DNA of 48,486 nt from Patescibacteria group bacterium. GTDB taxonomy: Bacteria; Patescibacteriota; Microgenomatia; Levybacterales; UBA12049. Below are positions 1 through 7,642 of this stretch, piece after piece (position 1 is the stretch's first letter; each line of letters begins with the position of its first letter). The notes below the pieces were generated by a model that did not search any database, was not told the DNA's origin, and saw only the letters and a list, made by a program, of their open reading frames with translations. The stretch lies in the NCBI GenBank assembly GCA_023473785.1, contig JAMCYD010000001.1, positions 1-48,486 of the forward strand, given 5' to 3'. The translations under genes were made by a program, and so were the position numbers.

Positions 1-43
1 CGACAATTTTTCTTTTTTCAACTGTTAATTTCTCTCGCTTCAT
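1..43 (-). CDS. 5' end of an unidentified gene leaving the window
   Basis: An ATG at 43 on the minus strand opens a frame with no stop up to the edge, giving only 14 residues that begin MKREKLTVEKRK. The main support is the matching promoter upstream (TTGTAA, 17-base spacer, TAGAAT, then 9 bases to ATG), the same architecture as other genes here. The gene is divergent from ruvC. Too little is visible to name a family. Confidence 0.4.
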   Translation of the reverse strand, partial: MKREKLTVEKRKIV

Positions 44-52
44 TAGGTTTAT

Positions 53-81
53 ATTCTACATTAACTTTTACTTTATTACAA
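53..81 (-). promoter_or_regulatory. Promoter of the divergent gene at the left edge
   Basis: Read on the minus strand: -35 TTGTAA (76-81), 17-base spacer, -10 TAGAAT (53-58), and 9 bases to the ATG at 43. The expected start site lies about 2 bases before the ATG, so the mRNA would be nearly leaderless. Confidence 0.4.
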
Positions 82-93
82 CACTTACTTTAG

Positions 94-102
94 TGGTATA
101 AT
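94..102 (+). promoter_or_regulatory. Extended -10 promoter of the ruvCAB operon
   Basis: TGGTATAAT is a perfect extended -10 element ending 11 bases before the ruvC ATG. No good -35 is visible. The predicted 5' leader is about 5 bases. Confidence 0.7.
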
Positions 103-113
103 TTACTCAACTT

Positions 114-602
114 ATGCGAGTATTAGGCATAGATCCGGGAATTGCCAGAACAGGCTGGGGAATTATAGAAGAAAGCAGCGGTAAATTTTTGGCTCTTGAT
201 TATGGTTGTTTTGAAACACCTTCAAGTCTTGAGACGCCAAAAAGACTTTCTGAAATTTACGATAAGATTATAAGTTTAATAAATAAGTACAAAGTTAAGG
301 CGCTTTCGGTTGAAGAGCTTTTTTTCAACACCAATGCAAAAACCGCTTTTGTAGTCGGGCAGGCAAGGGGAGTGGTGCTATTAGCAGGAGCCCAAAAGAA
401 AATAGAAATAGAAGTTTATACGCCCTTGCAAGTGAAAATTGCTATTTCAGGATACGGGAGGGCAGAAAAAGCACAGGTTGGAAAAATGGTAAAAACAATT
501 CTCAATCTTAAGGAAATTCCAAGACCTGACGATACGGCAGATGCTCTGGCAGTGGGACTTACGCATTTATTTTCAAGAAAAGTAGGTAAGCATGATAGGT
601 AG
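114..602 (+). CDS. ruvC: Holliday junction resolvase RuvC
   Basis: RuvC is the dimeric endonuclease that cuts Holliday junctions symmetrically after RuvAB branch migration. The 162-residue protein has the usual family length. The acidic active site is visible: D7 in GIDPG, E67 in SVEELF, and D140/D143 in the C-terminal DDTADALA. The start follows an extended -10 element by 11 bases. Its 3' end overlaps ruvA by 11 bases, and ruvA overlaps ruvB by 4, so the three subunits of the resolvasome form one operon. Confidence 0.97.
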   Translation: MRVLGIDPGIARTGWGIIEESSGKFLALDYGCFETPSSLETPKRLSEIYDKIISLINKYKVKALSVEELFFNTNAKTAFVVGQARGVVLLAGAQKKIEIEVYTPLQVKIAISGYGRAEKAQVGKMVKTILNLKEIPRPDDTADALAVGLTHLFSRKVGKHDR

Positions 603-1167
603 TCTTAAAGGAAAAGTAGAATTAAAAGACGCAACTACGCTGATTATTGATGTAAACGGAGTAGGCTATAAGGTAACGGTTGCGGCAGATGTTCTAGGGA
701 GTGCCGTACTTGGATCACAGATTAAAATATATACTTATACTTATGTCCGTGAGGATGTTTTGGAGCTTTTCGGATTTTCCCAGGCTGAAGATTTAAAACT
801 TTTCGAAAGAATAATCTCAGTCTCAGGCATTGGCCCTCGAAGTGCAATAAATATTTTTTCAGTAGGAAATAGGGAAAATATAATTGAGGCAGTTATTAAA
901 GGAGATGTAGAGTTTTTTACTCAAGTGCCAAGACTTGGCAGGAAAAACGCCCAGAAAATTATCATTGAGCTTCGGGGAAAACTTGGAAGCCTTGAAGATC
1001 TGGATTTATCTCAAGAGACAGATGGCGAATCAATAGAAGTCTTAAGTGCTCTTAAGGGTTTTGGATTTAGCGCAAAAGAAGCAAGAGAAGCGATTAAAAA
1101 CATTGATAAAAAGATAGAAGGAGTGGAGGAAAAGGTAAGACTGGCATTAAAATACTTAGGAAAATGA
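592..1167 (+). CDS. ruvA: Holliday junction branch migration protein RuvA
   Basis: RuvA binds four-way DNA junctions as a tetramer and loads the RuvB motor. The 191 residues cover the N-terminal OB-fold (MIGSLKGKVE, VNGVGYKV), the helix-hairpin-helix region (VSGIGPRSAINI; PRLGRKNAQKIIIEL) and the short C-terminal domain that contacts RuvB (from about residue 145, EVLSALKGFGFSAKEAREAI). The start lies inside ruvC and the TGA stop overlaps the ruvB ATG, which suggests translational coupling. TGA here acts as a true stop. Confidence 0.96.
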   Translation: MIGSLKGKVELKDATTLIIDVNGVGYKVTVAADVLGSAVLGSQIKIYTYTYVREDVLELFGFSQAEDLKLFERIISVSGIGPRSAINIFSVGNRENIIEAVIKGDVEFFTQVPRLGRKNAQKIIIELRGKLGSLEDLDLSQETDGESIEVLSALKGFGFSAKEAREAIKNIDKKIEGVEEKVRLALKYLGK

Positions 1168-2198
1168 AAAATAAACCAACGAAGAGAAAAATTGAGGAAA
1201 CAGAACCGGAGGAAGAAGTTCTTTTTACATCCCTTAGGGTTTCGGAATGGACCGGGTTTTTAGGACAAGCACAGGTTAAAGAGTCTCTGCAGATTGCTAT
1301 AAATGCTGCAAGGAAACGGAAAGAAGCAATAGAGCATATACTTTTGTATGGTCCGCCCGGACTTGGTAAGACGACCCTTTCTCATTTAATCGCCAGGGAA
1401 ATGGGAAGTAATATCAGAGTTACCAGTGGACCGGCGATTGAGAGGGCAGGGGACTTGGCATCTATTCTGACCAATCTTGAAAAAGGCGACATATTATTTA
1501 TTGATGAGATTCACAGACTTAATAAAGTAGTTGAGGAGACGCTTTATCCGGCCATGGAAGATTATGCTTTGGATATTGTTCTTGGCAAAGGACCATCGGC
1601 CCGGACACTCCGACTTGAACTTCCGCAATTTACAATTATAGGCGCAACTACCCGAATCGGGCTTATGTCTGCCCCTCTTCGTGATCGTTTCGGCGTAGTT
1701 CACAGACTCAGTTTTTATGATCCGACTGAGCTTGAGATAATTATAGAGAATGCCGCCAGAAAACTTAAGGTCGCAATTGATAAGGAAAGTGTCAAGCAGA
1801 TTGCCAAGAGAGCAAGGGGAACTCCTCGAATTGGTTTGAAATTATTAAAACGTGCAAGGGATTTTGCGCAGGTAAAAGGAGAGGGAAAAATTACAAAAGA
1901 ATTGGTTTCGGAGGCCTTGAAAATGCTTGAGGTCGATGAGATGGGCCTTGATAGTTCTGATCGAAGATTCTTAAAGGCAATAATCGACAAGCATGGGGGT
2001 GGGCCGGTCGGTCTTGAAACTATTGCATCAACGATATCTGAAGATGTCGGAACACTTGAAGAGGTAATAGAGCCATATCTTCTTCAGATCGGATTTATAA
2101 AAAGGACTTCAAGAGGAAGAGTCGCCACCCCCGCCGCCTACGAACATTTAGGTAAAAAACTCCCCGAAGAATCCAAAAAACAACAGAGATTGATATAG
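1164..2198 (+). CDS. ruvB: Holliday junction branch migration ATPase RuvB
   Basis: RuvB is the AAA+ hexameric motor of branch migration. The 344-residue protein shows Walker A GPPGLGKT (about residues 64-71), Walker B LFIDEIH, sensor 1 GATTR, the arginine finger region PLRDRFG, and the C-terminal winged helix with the HGGGPVGLETIA signature. The first 25 residues are charged and less conserved. It is the last gene of ruvCAB. The gap to the next gene holds a separate promoter. Confidence 0.97.
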   Translation: MKNKPTKRKIEETEPEEEVLFTSLRVSEWTGFLGQAQVKESLQIAINAARKRKEAIEHILLYGPPGLGKTTLSHLIAREMGSNIRVTSGPAIERAGDLASILTNLEKGDILFIDEIHRLNKVVEETLYPAMEDYALDIVLGKGPSARTLRLELPQFTIIGATTRIGLMSAPLRDRFGVVHRLSFYDPTELEIIIENAARKLKVAIDKESVKQIAKRARGTPRIGLKLLKRARDFAQVKGEGKITKELVSEALKMLEVDEMGLDSSDRRFLKAIIDKHGGGPVGLETIASTISEDVGTLEEVIEPYLLQIGFIKRTSRGRVATPAAYEHLGKKLPEESKKQQRLI

Positions 2199-2224
2199 CC
2201 TCCTCATTTATAATTTATTTATTG

Positions 2225-2253
2225 TTGACATTGGAAATACTCAGTAGTATTAT
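2225..2253 (+). promoter_or_regulatory. TTGACA-17-TATTAT promoter of the 2265 gene
   Basis: A consensus -35 TTGACA (2225-2230), exactly 17 bases, and -10 TATTAT (2248-2253). The ATG follows 11 bases later, so the leader should be about 5 bases. Confidence 0.7.
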
Positions 2254-2264
2254 CGGCAATACAT

Positions 2265-3041
2265 ATGAATAAAAGAGAGGGTAATATCATTGAATTTCCC
2301 GATCAAAGACCAGCAAGAGGATCTATTCCTCAATTTATCAAAAGGGAGATGCCTGTCTATGAATCTCCAATTACATACGACATACAAGATATAGAAGCAA
2401 TTTGGAGGACAATACAGCACCCTCTTATCTTTGAAAGAGGTCAATGGCGATTAATGGATGACCCTCCTTACTTTAGGATTGGACCGTATACCGTTGATCC
2501 AATTACCGCTCCCTTTTTGTATCTTCCCAAAGGAGAAGGGTACATAGGCTTAGACCTTGCGATTGCCCTACCGGAAAGCTCCATAATAAGACAAAACAGC
2601 TCAGGCGGTTTCAGAGGAAAGTTCAGAAGAGCTCTCAGAAAATTTGTAGATGAAGAGCTAGAAACAGGGGATTTTAACACTGATGTGATGGACATAAGAC
2701 GTGTTATTAGACCAAAAGGCTTTTTTGATAGCCTCTTTCATGGTAATGAGATTTTGGAAAACGAGAGAGTTGCCAATATTTACCCTAGAGGTCACTTTAA
2801 TTTTGACTTCCCGCGACCCGGAAATATTCTCCAGTTGCAAGCAGGACTCGAAACAGGATTAAACATAGCAATTGTTTATGCAACCGAACTTTTAAGAAGG
2901 GAGAGGATCTTAATTCCGACAACAAGAATTGTCATTGGTGATCCGAATAAATTTGTAGATGATGATAATCCTATAACTCCAGGTGGTAAAGAACACATGC
3001 GTAAAGAAGCTATTGCGAGAGCGGTGTTAGACAAATATTAG
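2265..3041 (+). CDS. Hypothetical protein, 258 residues, single-gene unit
   Basis: I do not recognise this family. The protein is soluble with no signal peptide or membrane segment. Aromatic and proline-rich stretches (DDPPYFRIGPYTVDPITAPF, YPRGHFNFDFPRPG) and an arginine-rich patch around residue 115-125 (GGFRGKFRRALRKF) suggest a folded, possibly nucleic-acid-contacting protein, but that is a guess. It has its own strong promoter and faces a convergent unknown gene 22 bases away. Codon use resembles its neighbours. The strong promoter and intact frame argue that it is a real expressed gene. Confidence 0.75.
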   Translation: MNKREGNIIEFPDQRPARGSIPQFIKREMPVYESPITYDIQDIEAIWRTIQHPLIFERGQWRLMDDPPYFRIGPYTVDPITAPFLYLPKGEGYIGLDLAIALPESSIIRQNSSGGFRGKFRRALRKFVDEELETGDFNTDVMDIRRVIRPKGFFDSLFHGNEILENERVANIYPRGHFNFDFPRPGNILQLQAGLETGLNIAIVYATELLRRERILIPTTRIVIGDPNKFVDDDNPITPGGKEHMRKEAIARAVLDKY

Positions 3042-3063
3042 AGACTAATGATAAGGAGGGATC

Positions 3064-3621
3064 TCATCCGCCCAGACCATGGACGCCACCTTCAGAAGTA
3101 GATGGATAACTACGGGATGGACCATTTAAATACATTTCTTTTAAAACTCTCTTCAAATTATTTTCATTCATTCCATTGTCTTCTTGGACTCTGTCTATAA
3201 CAAGTCTGCCTTCGTTGTCCAAGCATAATGTTATACCAAAATACTCCATGTATGACCAACTGCCATCTTTTGGATTTAGTCCTGCCTTCCATTTTCCAAA
3301 AAAACCTCCTATTGTTCTTGTTCTACCCACTGTCCAAGTAGCAAGTCTTTTTGGTTCGTAGCTTGATATTTCTTCGTGATATTCAAATGCAAAACTTGGC
3401 CATGTCGCGCGTCCAAGATCTCGCATTAATCTGTCTACCATCGGTTTGACCGGTCCAATATGCCTTCTGATAAACCTCCTGCGCTCTTCCTCAGTTTTTT
3501 GTCTCTCTCTTTCCCATTCTCTTTCTCTTTTGGCGTCCCTTCTGGATTCTTCCGCCTTTCTTCTTGTCTCTTCGAGTTCAGTTTCTCTTTTTGCCCTCCT
3601 TAATTCGTTCTCAAACCCCAT
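3064..3621 (-). CDS. Hypothetical protein with N-terminal coiled coil
   Basis: The 185-residue protein opens with about 50 residues of highly charged heptad-like sequence rich in Glu and Arg (ELRRAKRETELEETRRKAEE), predicted as coiled coil, then a globular half with many aromatic residues (TWPSFAFEYHEE, WSYMEYFGITLCLDNEGRLVI). The family is not recognised. The start is supported by a Shine-Dalgarno-like AGGAG five bases before ATG, which is unusual here because most genes have no leader. It lies directly downstream of, and slightly overlaps, a frameshifted J-domain-like remnant on the same strand, so it may once have been cotranscribed with that gene. Confidence 0.7.
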   Translation of the reverse strand: MGFENELRRAKRETELEETRRKAEESRRDAKREREWERERQKTEEERRRFIRRHIGPVKPMVDRLMRDLGRATWPSFAFEYHEEISSYEPKRLATWTVGRTRTIGGFFGKWKAGLNPKDGSWSYMEYFGITLCLDNEGRLVIDRVQEDNGMNENNLKRVLKEMYLNGPSRSYPSTSEGGVHGLGG

Positions 3622-3798
3622 TTTTCTCCTATTCTTCGAACGGCTGCTATATTGACTCTTTTTATTAACTCTTCAGAACCATTTCTATCTGGATGAAAGA
3701 ATTCTGTCTTTTCCAGTTATTCCTTAAATCTTTCAGCCATTCTAATACAAAACCAGCAACTCTTAAATGTGCCGATTTTGAACTTTTCTAGATCTCAT
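3600..3798 (-). pseudogene. Frameshifted remnant with a J-domain-like HPD motif
   Basis: Reading the minus strand, three frames join into a protein-like run: a start MRSRKVQNR (from 3798), then HLRVAGFVLEWLKDLRNNW in the next frame, then FHPDRNGSEELIKRVNIAA and RRIGEKWG in another, ending at TAA (3600-3602). HPDRNG followed by a helix is the hallmark of the DnaJ J-domain (HPD at 3687-3695). Stops at 3717-3719 and the frame changes rule out an intact gene. A TATAAT lies upstream on the same strand. The call rests on reading by eye. A non-coding region with chance similarity is possible. Confidence 0.42.
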
Positions 3799-3951
3799 AT
3801 TTATTTAATTTGCGATTTGAGCCGTAAAATCTTTCGTGTGGTAGATTATACATCAAATCTTTTAAAATACAAATTTAGAAAAGGGAAATATTTTCCTGGA
3901 AATTATAATTACCTTGACAAATAATTGTTATAAATATATTATAAACCCAAT
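3622..3951. other. 330-base gap between divergent unknown genes
   Basis: This is the longest stretch without an intact gene. It holds the J-domain-like remnant on the minus strand (to 3798), then AT-rich sequence with a near-palindrome GGAAATATTTTCC at about 3883-3895, and finally the TTGACA-17-TATTAT promoter of the next gene. I see no RNA gene or terminator in it. Confidence 0.6.
3914..3942 (+). promoter_or_regulatory. TTGACA-17-TATTAT promoter of the 3952 gene
   Basis: Consensus -35 TTGACA (3914-3919), 17-base spacer, -10 TATTAT (3937-3942), then 9 bases to the ATG. The predicted leader is 2-3 bases. Confidence 0.7.
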
Positions 3952-4431
3952 ATGGCAGAGGATAGAGAAGCCAGCGGATTAGCTGCAAGGGGTGTTTCTC
4001 GAGAAGGAGCAAGACAACCAGAAAGAAAAACTGAAACTTTTGGTGGACACATTGAAGAACCAACATTACATGAGAGGGCTAGTCGGGGTTTCCAGTTTGT
4101 CTTCAAAGGCGCCCCTCGTACTAAAGGTGAGTATACAGTAACGGATAGTTTTCGTCTTGGAGAAGGACATATTAATGAGGAAGGGGTTTATGTATATTCG
4201 CACGTGGGCGTAGAGCATACGGTTCAGCTTAATAATCCAAATCCAGAAGCAACCGGAGAAGATCCATATAATTTTAATTCTGGTAAGCCGCAGACTTTTC
4301 ATTCCGAGTACTATCCGAAACATAATGTATCCGCAAGAATCGTTCCGGTTCCATTACCGGGCGCAGGAGGAGAAGAGCCAAAAGTTGAACTGCAAATAAC
4401 GGCAAGTGGCTCAATTATCCCTCCTTTTTAA
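3952..4431 (+). CDS. Hypothetical protein, 159 residues
   Basis: No family is recognised. The N-terminal 40 residues are polar and look disordered (AEDREASGLAARGVSREGAR). The rest has alternating hydrophobic residues typical of beta strands (FQFVFKGAPRTKGEYTVTDSF, GVYVYSHVGVEHTVQL) and ends in VELQITASGSIIPPF. There is no signal peptide, so a small cytoplasmic beta-rich protein is the best description. It forms a single-gene unit under a consensus promoter. Confidence 0.7.
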   Translation: MAEDREASGLAARGVSREGARQPERKTETFGGHIEEPTLHERASRGFQFVFKGAPRTKGEYTVTDSFRLGEGHINEEGVYVYSHVGVEHTVQLNNPNPEATGEDPYNFNSGKPQTFHSEYYPKHNVSARIVPVPLPGAGGEEPKVELQITASGSIIPPF

Positions 4432-4481
4432 AAATTATTTTTTCAAGATACATTTTTCAGTTGTCTGATTTTGAATACGCA

Positions 4482-4490
4482 TGATACACT
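4482..4490 (+). promoter_or_regulatory. Extended -10 promoter of the RidA-family gene
   Basis: TGATACACT, with TTGTCT (4461-4466) 18 bases upstream as a weak -35. The ATG follows only 6 bases after the -10, so the transcript is predicted to begin at the start codon. Confidence 0.6.
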
Positions 4491-4496
4491 ATCATT

Positions 4497-4838
4497 ATGG
4501 TATTACCTTTTTCTCCATCAATAACTAAGAACGGTTTTATATTTACATCAGGACAAGTTTACTTAACCCCAGAAGGCAAGCTCCTTGAAGGAACAATTGA
4601 AGACCAGACGCATCAAGTTATGAAAAATCTCCAAAGCATTCTTGAGAAAGCAGGGGTATCATTTAATAATGTAGTTAAGACAACTATATACACAACGGAC
4701 ATGTCTTTGTATGGGGAAATAAGTGAAGTTTATGTAAGCTATTTCAAAGAGCCTTTTCCTGCTAGGGAATTCGTATGTGTCAAAGAATTGCCTCTTGGAG
4801 CAAGACTTGAGATCTCCATGGTTGCCGTAAATGAATAA
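4497..4838 (+). CDS. RidA/YjgF family reactive-intermediate deaminase
   Basis: RidA proteins are trimeric enzymes that hydrolyse reactive enamine/imine intermediates released by PLP enzymes. The 113-residue product is slightly short for the family (about 125), trimmed at the N terminus. Family features are visible: FTSGQVYLTPEGKL near residues 18-31, VVKTTIYTTDM, PAREFVCVKELPLGARLEI near the C terminus with the conserved substrate-binding Arg in GARLEIS. It is a single-gene unit with a leaderless-type promoter. The true substrate cannot be read from sequence. Confidence 0.9.
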   Translation: MVLPFSPSITKNGFIFTSGQVYLTPEGKLLEGTIEDQTHQVMKNLQSILEKAGVSFNNVVKTTIYTTDMSLYGEISEVYVSYFKEPFPAREFVCVKELPLGARLEISMVAVNE

Positions 4839-4844
4839 AACTTC

Positions 4845-4853
4845 TGATATAAT
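4845..4853 (+). promoter_or_regulatory. Extended -10 promoter of the 4860 gene
   Basis: TGATATAAT, a perfect extended -10, ends 6 bases before the ATG at 4860. Leaderless start predicted. Confidence 0.7.
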
Positions 4854-4859
4854 TGCCCC

Positions 4860-5390
4860 ATGAATATACGTATTGTTCTATTGCCAGATAAAACAGGCGG
4901 TGAAACTTTTGAAAAATATTCAGAACTTATAAATGAAAAATTTTCTTGTCTCTTTCGGTTAGGAAAGAATTGTATTCCTCACGTAACTTTATTACACATT
5001 GAAATAGAAGATAAAAAAGTACAAGAGATCAGGGAAGAATTAGAAAATATTGCAAAAGAAACAGATAAAATCTTCCTCATTTTTAAATATGCAAGGCATG
5101 GGACTGAGTCAAAAGCCTTTATTGGACTCTATTTTAAAGATAATGATAAGGTAATACATCTAAGAGATAAAATTCACGAACAGATAAGTGGGTATATTTC
5201 AAATACGGCTTCATATAAAATTCCTCATCTAACCTTAACCAGGCTTAAAAACGAGGAAGATGTAGATAGTGTAGTTTTACAATTGGCTAATTTTCCCAAA
5301 AACAGCATTGTGTTTTCTCAGATCGCAATATGTGAGAGTGGTCGAAACGGGACATGCGTAGGAATATCTGAATCTTACAGTCTTAACTAA
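4860..5390 (+). CDS. 2'-5' RNA ligase / 2H phosphoesterase family protein
   Basis: The 176-residue protein carries two HxT motifs characteristic of the 2H superfamily: HVTLLHI (about residue 41) and HLTLTRL (about residue 121), spaced as in LigT-type enzymes. These proteins act on 2',3'-cyclic or 2',5' phosphodiester bonds in RNA or nucleotides. The substrate here is unknown. Both histidines are intact, unlike the second 2H-like gene at 17792-18490. It is followed at once by a histidine phosphatase gene that has its own promoter. Confidence 0.85.
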   Translation: MNIRIVLLPDKTGGETFEKYSELINEKFSCLFRLGKNCIPHVTLLHIEIEDKKVQEIREELENIAKETDKIFLIFKYARHGTESKAFIGLYFKDNDKVIHLRDKIHEQISGYISNTASYKIPHLTLTRLKNEEDVDSVVLQLANFPKNSIVFSQIAICESGRNGTCVGISESYSLN

Positions 5391-5398
5391 TTGGTGTT

Positions 5399-5407
5399 TG
5401 ATATTAT
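5399..5407 (+). promoter_or_regulatory. Extended -10 that sets the start of the phosphatase gene
   Basis: TGATATTAT lies 7 bases before ATG 5415 and downstream of the possible TTG start at 5391. A transcript starting here cannot include the TTG, so 5415 is the likely start. Confidence 0.65.
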
Positions 5408-5414
5408 TTTCCAT

Positions 5415-5984
5415 ATGAACAACACATTTTATTTCCTTAGACACGGAAAAACCAAGATTGATAAAAATGCACCAGTTAGCAGATGGGTACTTTCGGAAGT
5501 GGGGGAAAAGCAGGCAAGTCAACTGACAAGAGAGGGTGTTTTTGATGACATTGACCTTATCTTTTCTTCTACAGAGGATAAGGCTTATAAAACTGTTCTA
5601 CCTATTGCCGAGAAATTGGGCAAAAAAGTAATCAAGCTGGAAGCGATATGTGAGATCAACAGGGACAATAGTGGTTTTTTAGAAATGGAAGAGTATGAAA
5701 AAACAATAGGGCAATGTCTCAAAAACCCAGATAAATCATTCAATAGTTGGGAGACCGCAAATCATGCTCTTGAAAGATTTTCTAAGCAAATCTCTGAGCT
5801 AGATAAAGAATATTCAAATAAAAAAATTTTAGTGGTTGGACATGGCTTTACTATCAATATGTATTTTGCAAAACTTCTGGGTGTCCTTGATAAAGTTTAC
5901 GAAAGACTGAGCAGAAACGATTTTGCCGATTGGGGAATAGTAAAGAATCAAGCAGTCGTTAAGGATATAGCAAAACAGGCTTAG
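5415..5984 (+). CDS. Histidine phosphatase superfamily protein
   Basis: The 189-residue protein belongs to the phosphoglycerate mutase-like superfamily. The phospho-accepting histidine sits in FYFLRHGKTK at the N terminus, and the second catalytic histidine in VVGHGFTINMYF (about residue 150). A phosphohistidine intermediate would be used to dephosphorylate a small molecule or protein. The branch of the family is not identifiable. The frame can be opened upstream to a TTG at 5391, but the promoter position favours ATG 5415. It converges with comM. Confidence 0.85.
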   Translation: MNNTFYFLRHGKTKIDKNAPVSRWVLSEVGEKQASQLTREGVFDDIDLIFSSTEDKAYKTVLPIAEKLGKKVIKLEAICEINRDNSGFLEMEEYEKTIGQCLKNPDKSFNSWETANHALERFSKQISELDKEYSNKKILVVGHGFTINMYFAKLLGVLDKVYERLSRNDFADWGIVKNQAVVKDIAKQA

Positions 5985-6025
5985 TAGAATAATTTTCTGT
6001 TCATTGCTCCGATTATCTAGTTATG

Positions 6026-7558
6026 TTATGAAATTTCCTGCTTGGGTCTGAATTGCAGAGCTTCTGCGACATGCGTTGGTTTTATATTTTTTGACTGCTC
6101 AAGGTCAGCGATAGTGCGGGCAAGTTTTATGGTTCTCTGGTATGAGCGGGCCGAAAGCTTCATTTTGGTGACTGCCAAACGCAACAGCTCAAGACAGTCT
6201 TTTGTTAAAACACAAAACTCTTTTATATCCTTATTTCCCATCTCGGAATTTGAGGTAATTTTTTTATCTCTGAATCTTTTGGTCTGCAGATCGCGTGCAA
6301 TTTGCACTCTTTTTCTTATATCTCTTGATGTTTCTCTTTTTGTTTTGGAATCATCTACTGTTAATTTCTCAATTTTTACAGCTGGTACATCCAGATGAAT
6401 GTCTATGCGATCAAGCATGGGACCTGATATTTTCTTTTGGTATCTAATGATTTGAGATGGTCCACACCGGCACTGTCGGGTGTTATCCCCAAGATATCCA
6501 CAGGGACAAGGATTCTGAGCGGCGACCAGCATAAATTTGGCTGGAAAATTTATCCGGCCTGATGATCTTGAAATAGTCACGTTTCCATCTTCCAGAGGCT
6601 GTCTTAGTGCTTCAAGAACATAACGGGGGAATTCTGCAAATTCATCCAGAAACAAAACGCCTCTGTGCGCCAGGGAAATTTCTCCGGGCTTTGGCATTGT
6701 TCCTCCTCCGATGAGTCCAATATGCGATGTGGTGTGATGAGGGGACCTAAATGGCCTTTTTACGACTAGTGACTCTTTATCTAGAAGGCCTGAGATGCTA
6801 TATATCTTTGTCACCTCAAGTGCCTCTTCAAAAGTAAGGCGGGGGAGAATGGATGGTAGAGTTCGGGCAAGCAGAGTTTTTCCGGCACCTGGAGGACCCT
6901 TAAAAAGGATGTTGTGAGAGCCGGCGGCTGCAATTTCAAGTGCTCTTTTTGCCTGTTCCTGTCCTTTGATATCAGACATATCAAGATCAAAAAGATCGTC
7001 TTTGAAGTAAGATTTAATATTTATGTGTCTTTGGGGAGTTATTTGCTTTTGCCCGTTTAGATGATAGAAAAGGGAGAGAAGAGTTAGGACAGGAATGATT
7101 TGGATGTTGGTTAAAATTGCTCCTTCTTTGGCATTTACCAAAGGCAAAAAGATCCTTTTTAATTTTTTGTCTTTGGCCAATATAGCCTGAGGTAATACTC
7201 CATTTGTCTGACGAAGTCTGCCATCGAGTGAAAGTTCGCCCATAAAAATCGCATCCTCAATATCTGCTTTTAACTGCTCTGAGGCAAGAAGAATTCCCAA
7301 AGCAATAGGTAGGTCATAAGAAGGTCCTTCTTTTGGAAGATCTGCCGGTGCCAGATTGACTGTGATTCTTTTGGCCGGAAAATCAGCGCCTGAGTTTTTA
7401 ATCGCACTTCTTACTCTTTCCCTTGACTCCTCAACCGCTTTATCCGGAAGTCCTACAATCGTAAAGCTGGGGAGTCCTTGAGACGCCACGTCAACTTCAA
7501 CCTCAACCGGTACCGCATCAAGACCGACAATCGCTGCGGAGTTAACCTTTGCGAGCAT
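6026..7558 (-). CDS. comM: YifB/ComM family Mg-chelatase-like AAA+ ATPase
   Basis: ComM-type proteins are hexameric helicases that aid branch migration when incoming single-stranded DNA recombines during natural transformation. The 510-residue product has the expected length and order: an N-terminal Lon-like domain (VEVDVASQGLPSFTIVGLPD), Walker A GPPGAGKT (about residues 220-227), Walker B GVLFLDEFAEF, the zinc-binding-like CPCGYLG...CRCG segment, and the C-terminal Mg-chelatase domain ending in RTIADLEQ. Relevance: Patescibacteria widely carry competence genes. It is a single-gene leftward unit. Confidence 0.93.
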   Translation of the reverse strand: MLAKVNSAAIVGLDAVPVEVEVDVASQGLPSFTIVGLPDKAVEESRERVRSAIKNSGADFPAKRITVNLAPADLPKEGPSYDLPIALGILLASEQLKADIEDAIFMGELSLDGRLRQTNGVLPQAILAKDKKLKRIFLPLVNAKEGAILTNIQIIPVLTLLSLFYHLNGQKQITPQRHINIKSYFKDDLFDLDMSDIKGQEQAKRALEIAAAGSHNILFKGPPGAGKTLLARTLPSILPRLTFEEALEVTKIYSISGLLDKESLVVKRPFRSPHHTTSHIGLIGGGTMPKPGEISLAHRGVLFLDEFAEFPRYVLEALRQPLEDGNVTISRSSGRINFPAKFMLVAAQNPCPCGYLGDNTRQCRCGPSQIIRYQKKISGPMLDRIDIHLDVPAVKIEKLTVDDSKTKRETSRDIRKRVQIARDLQTKRFRDKKITSNSEMGNKDIKEFCVLTKDCLELLRLAVTKMKLSARSYQRTIKLARTIADLEQSKNIKPTHVAEALQFRPKQEIS

Positions 7559-7565
7559 AAAATAA

Positions 7566-7574
7566 TAATAACAC
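7566..7574 (-). promoter_or_regulatory. Extended -10 promoter of comM
   Basis: On the minus strand TGTTATTAT ends 7 bases before the comM ATG at 7558. Leaderless start predicted. Confidence 0.6.
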
Positions 7575-7621
7575 GTTTTCTTAATCTATATCGTAAATCC
7601 TGAATTCTTCAAGAATCTATG

Positions 7622-7630
7622 TGTTATAAT
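7622..7630 (+). promoter_or_regulatory. Extended -10 that sets the start of the 7643 gene
   Basis: TGTTATAAT lies inside the 5' end of the longest reading frame (ATG at 7619) and 12 bases before an in-frame ATG at 7643. Start at 7643 is therefore preferred. Confidence 0.65.
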
Positions 7631-7642
7631 GCCCTTTACCAT

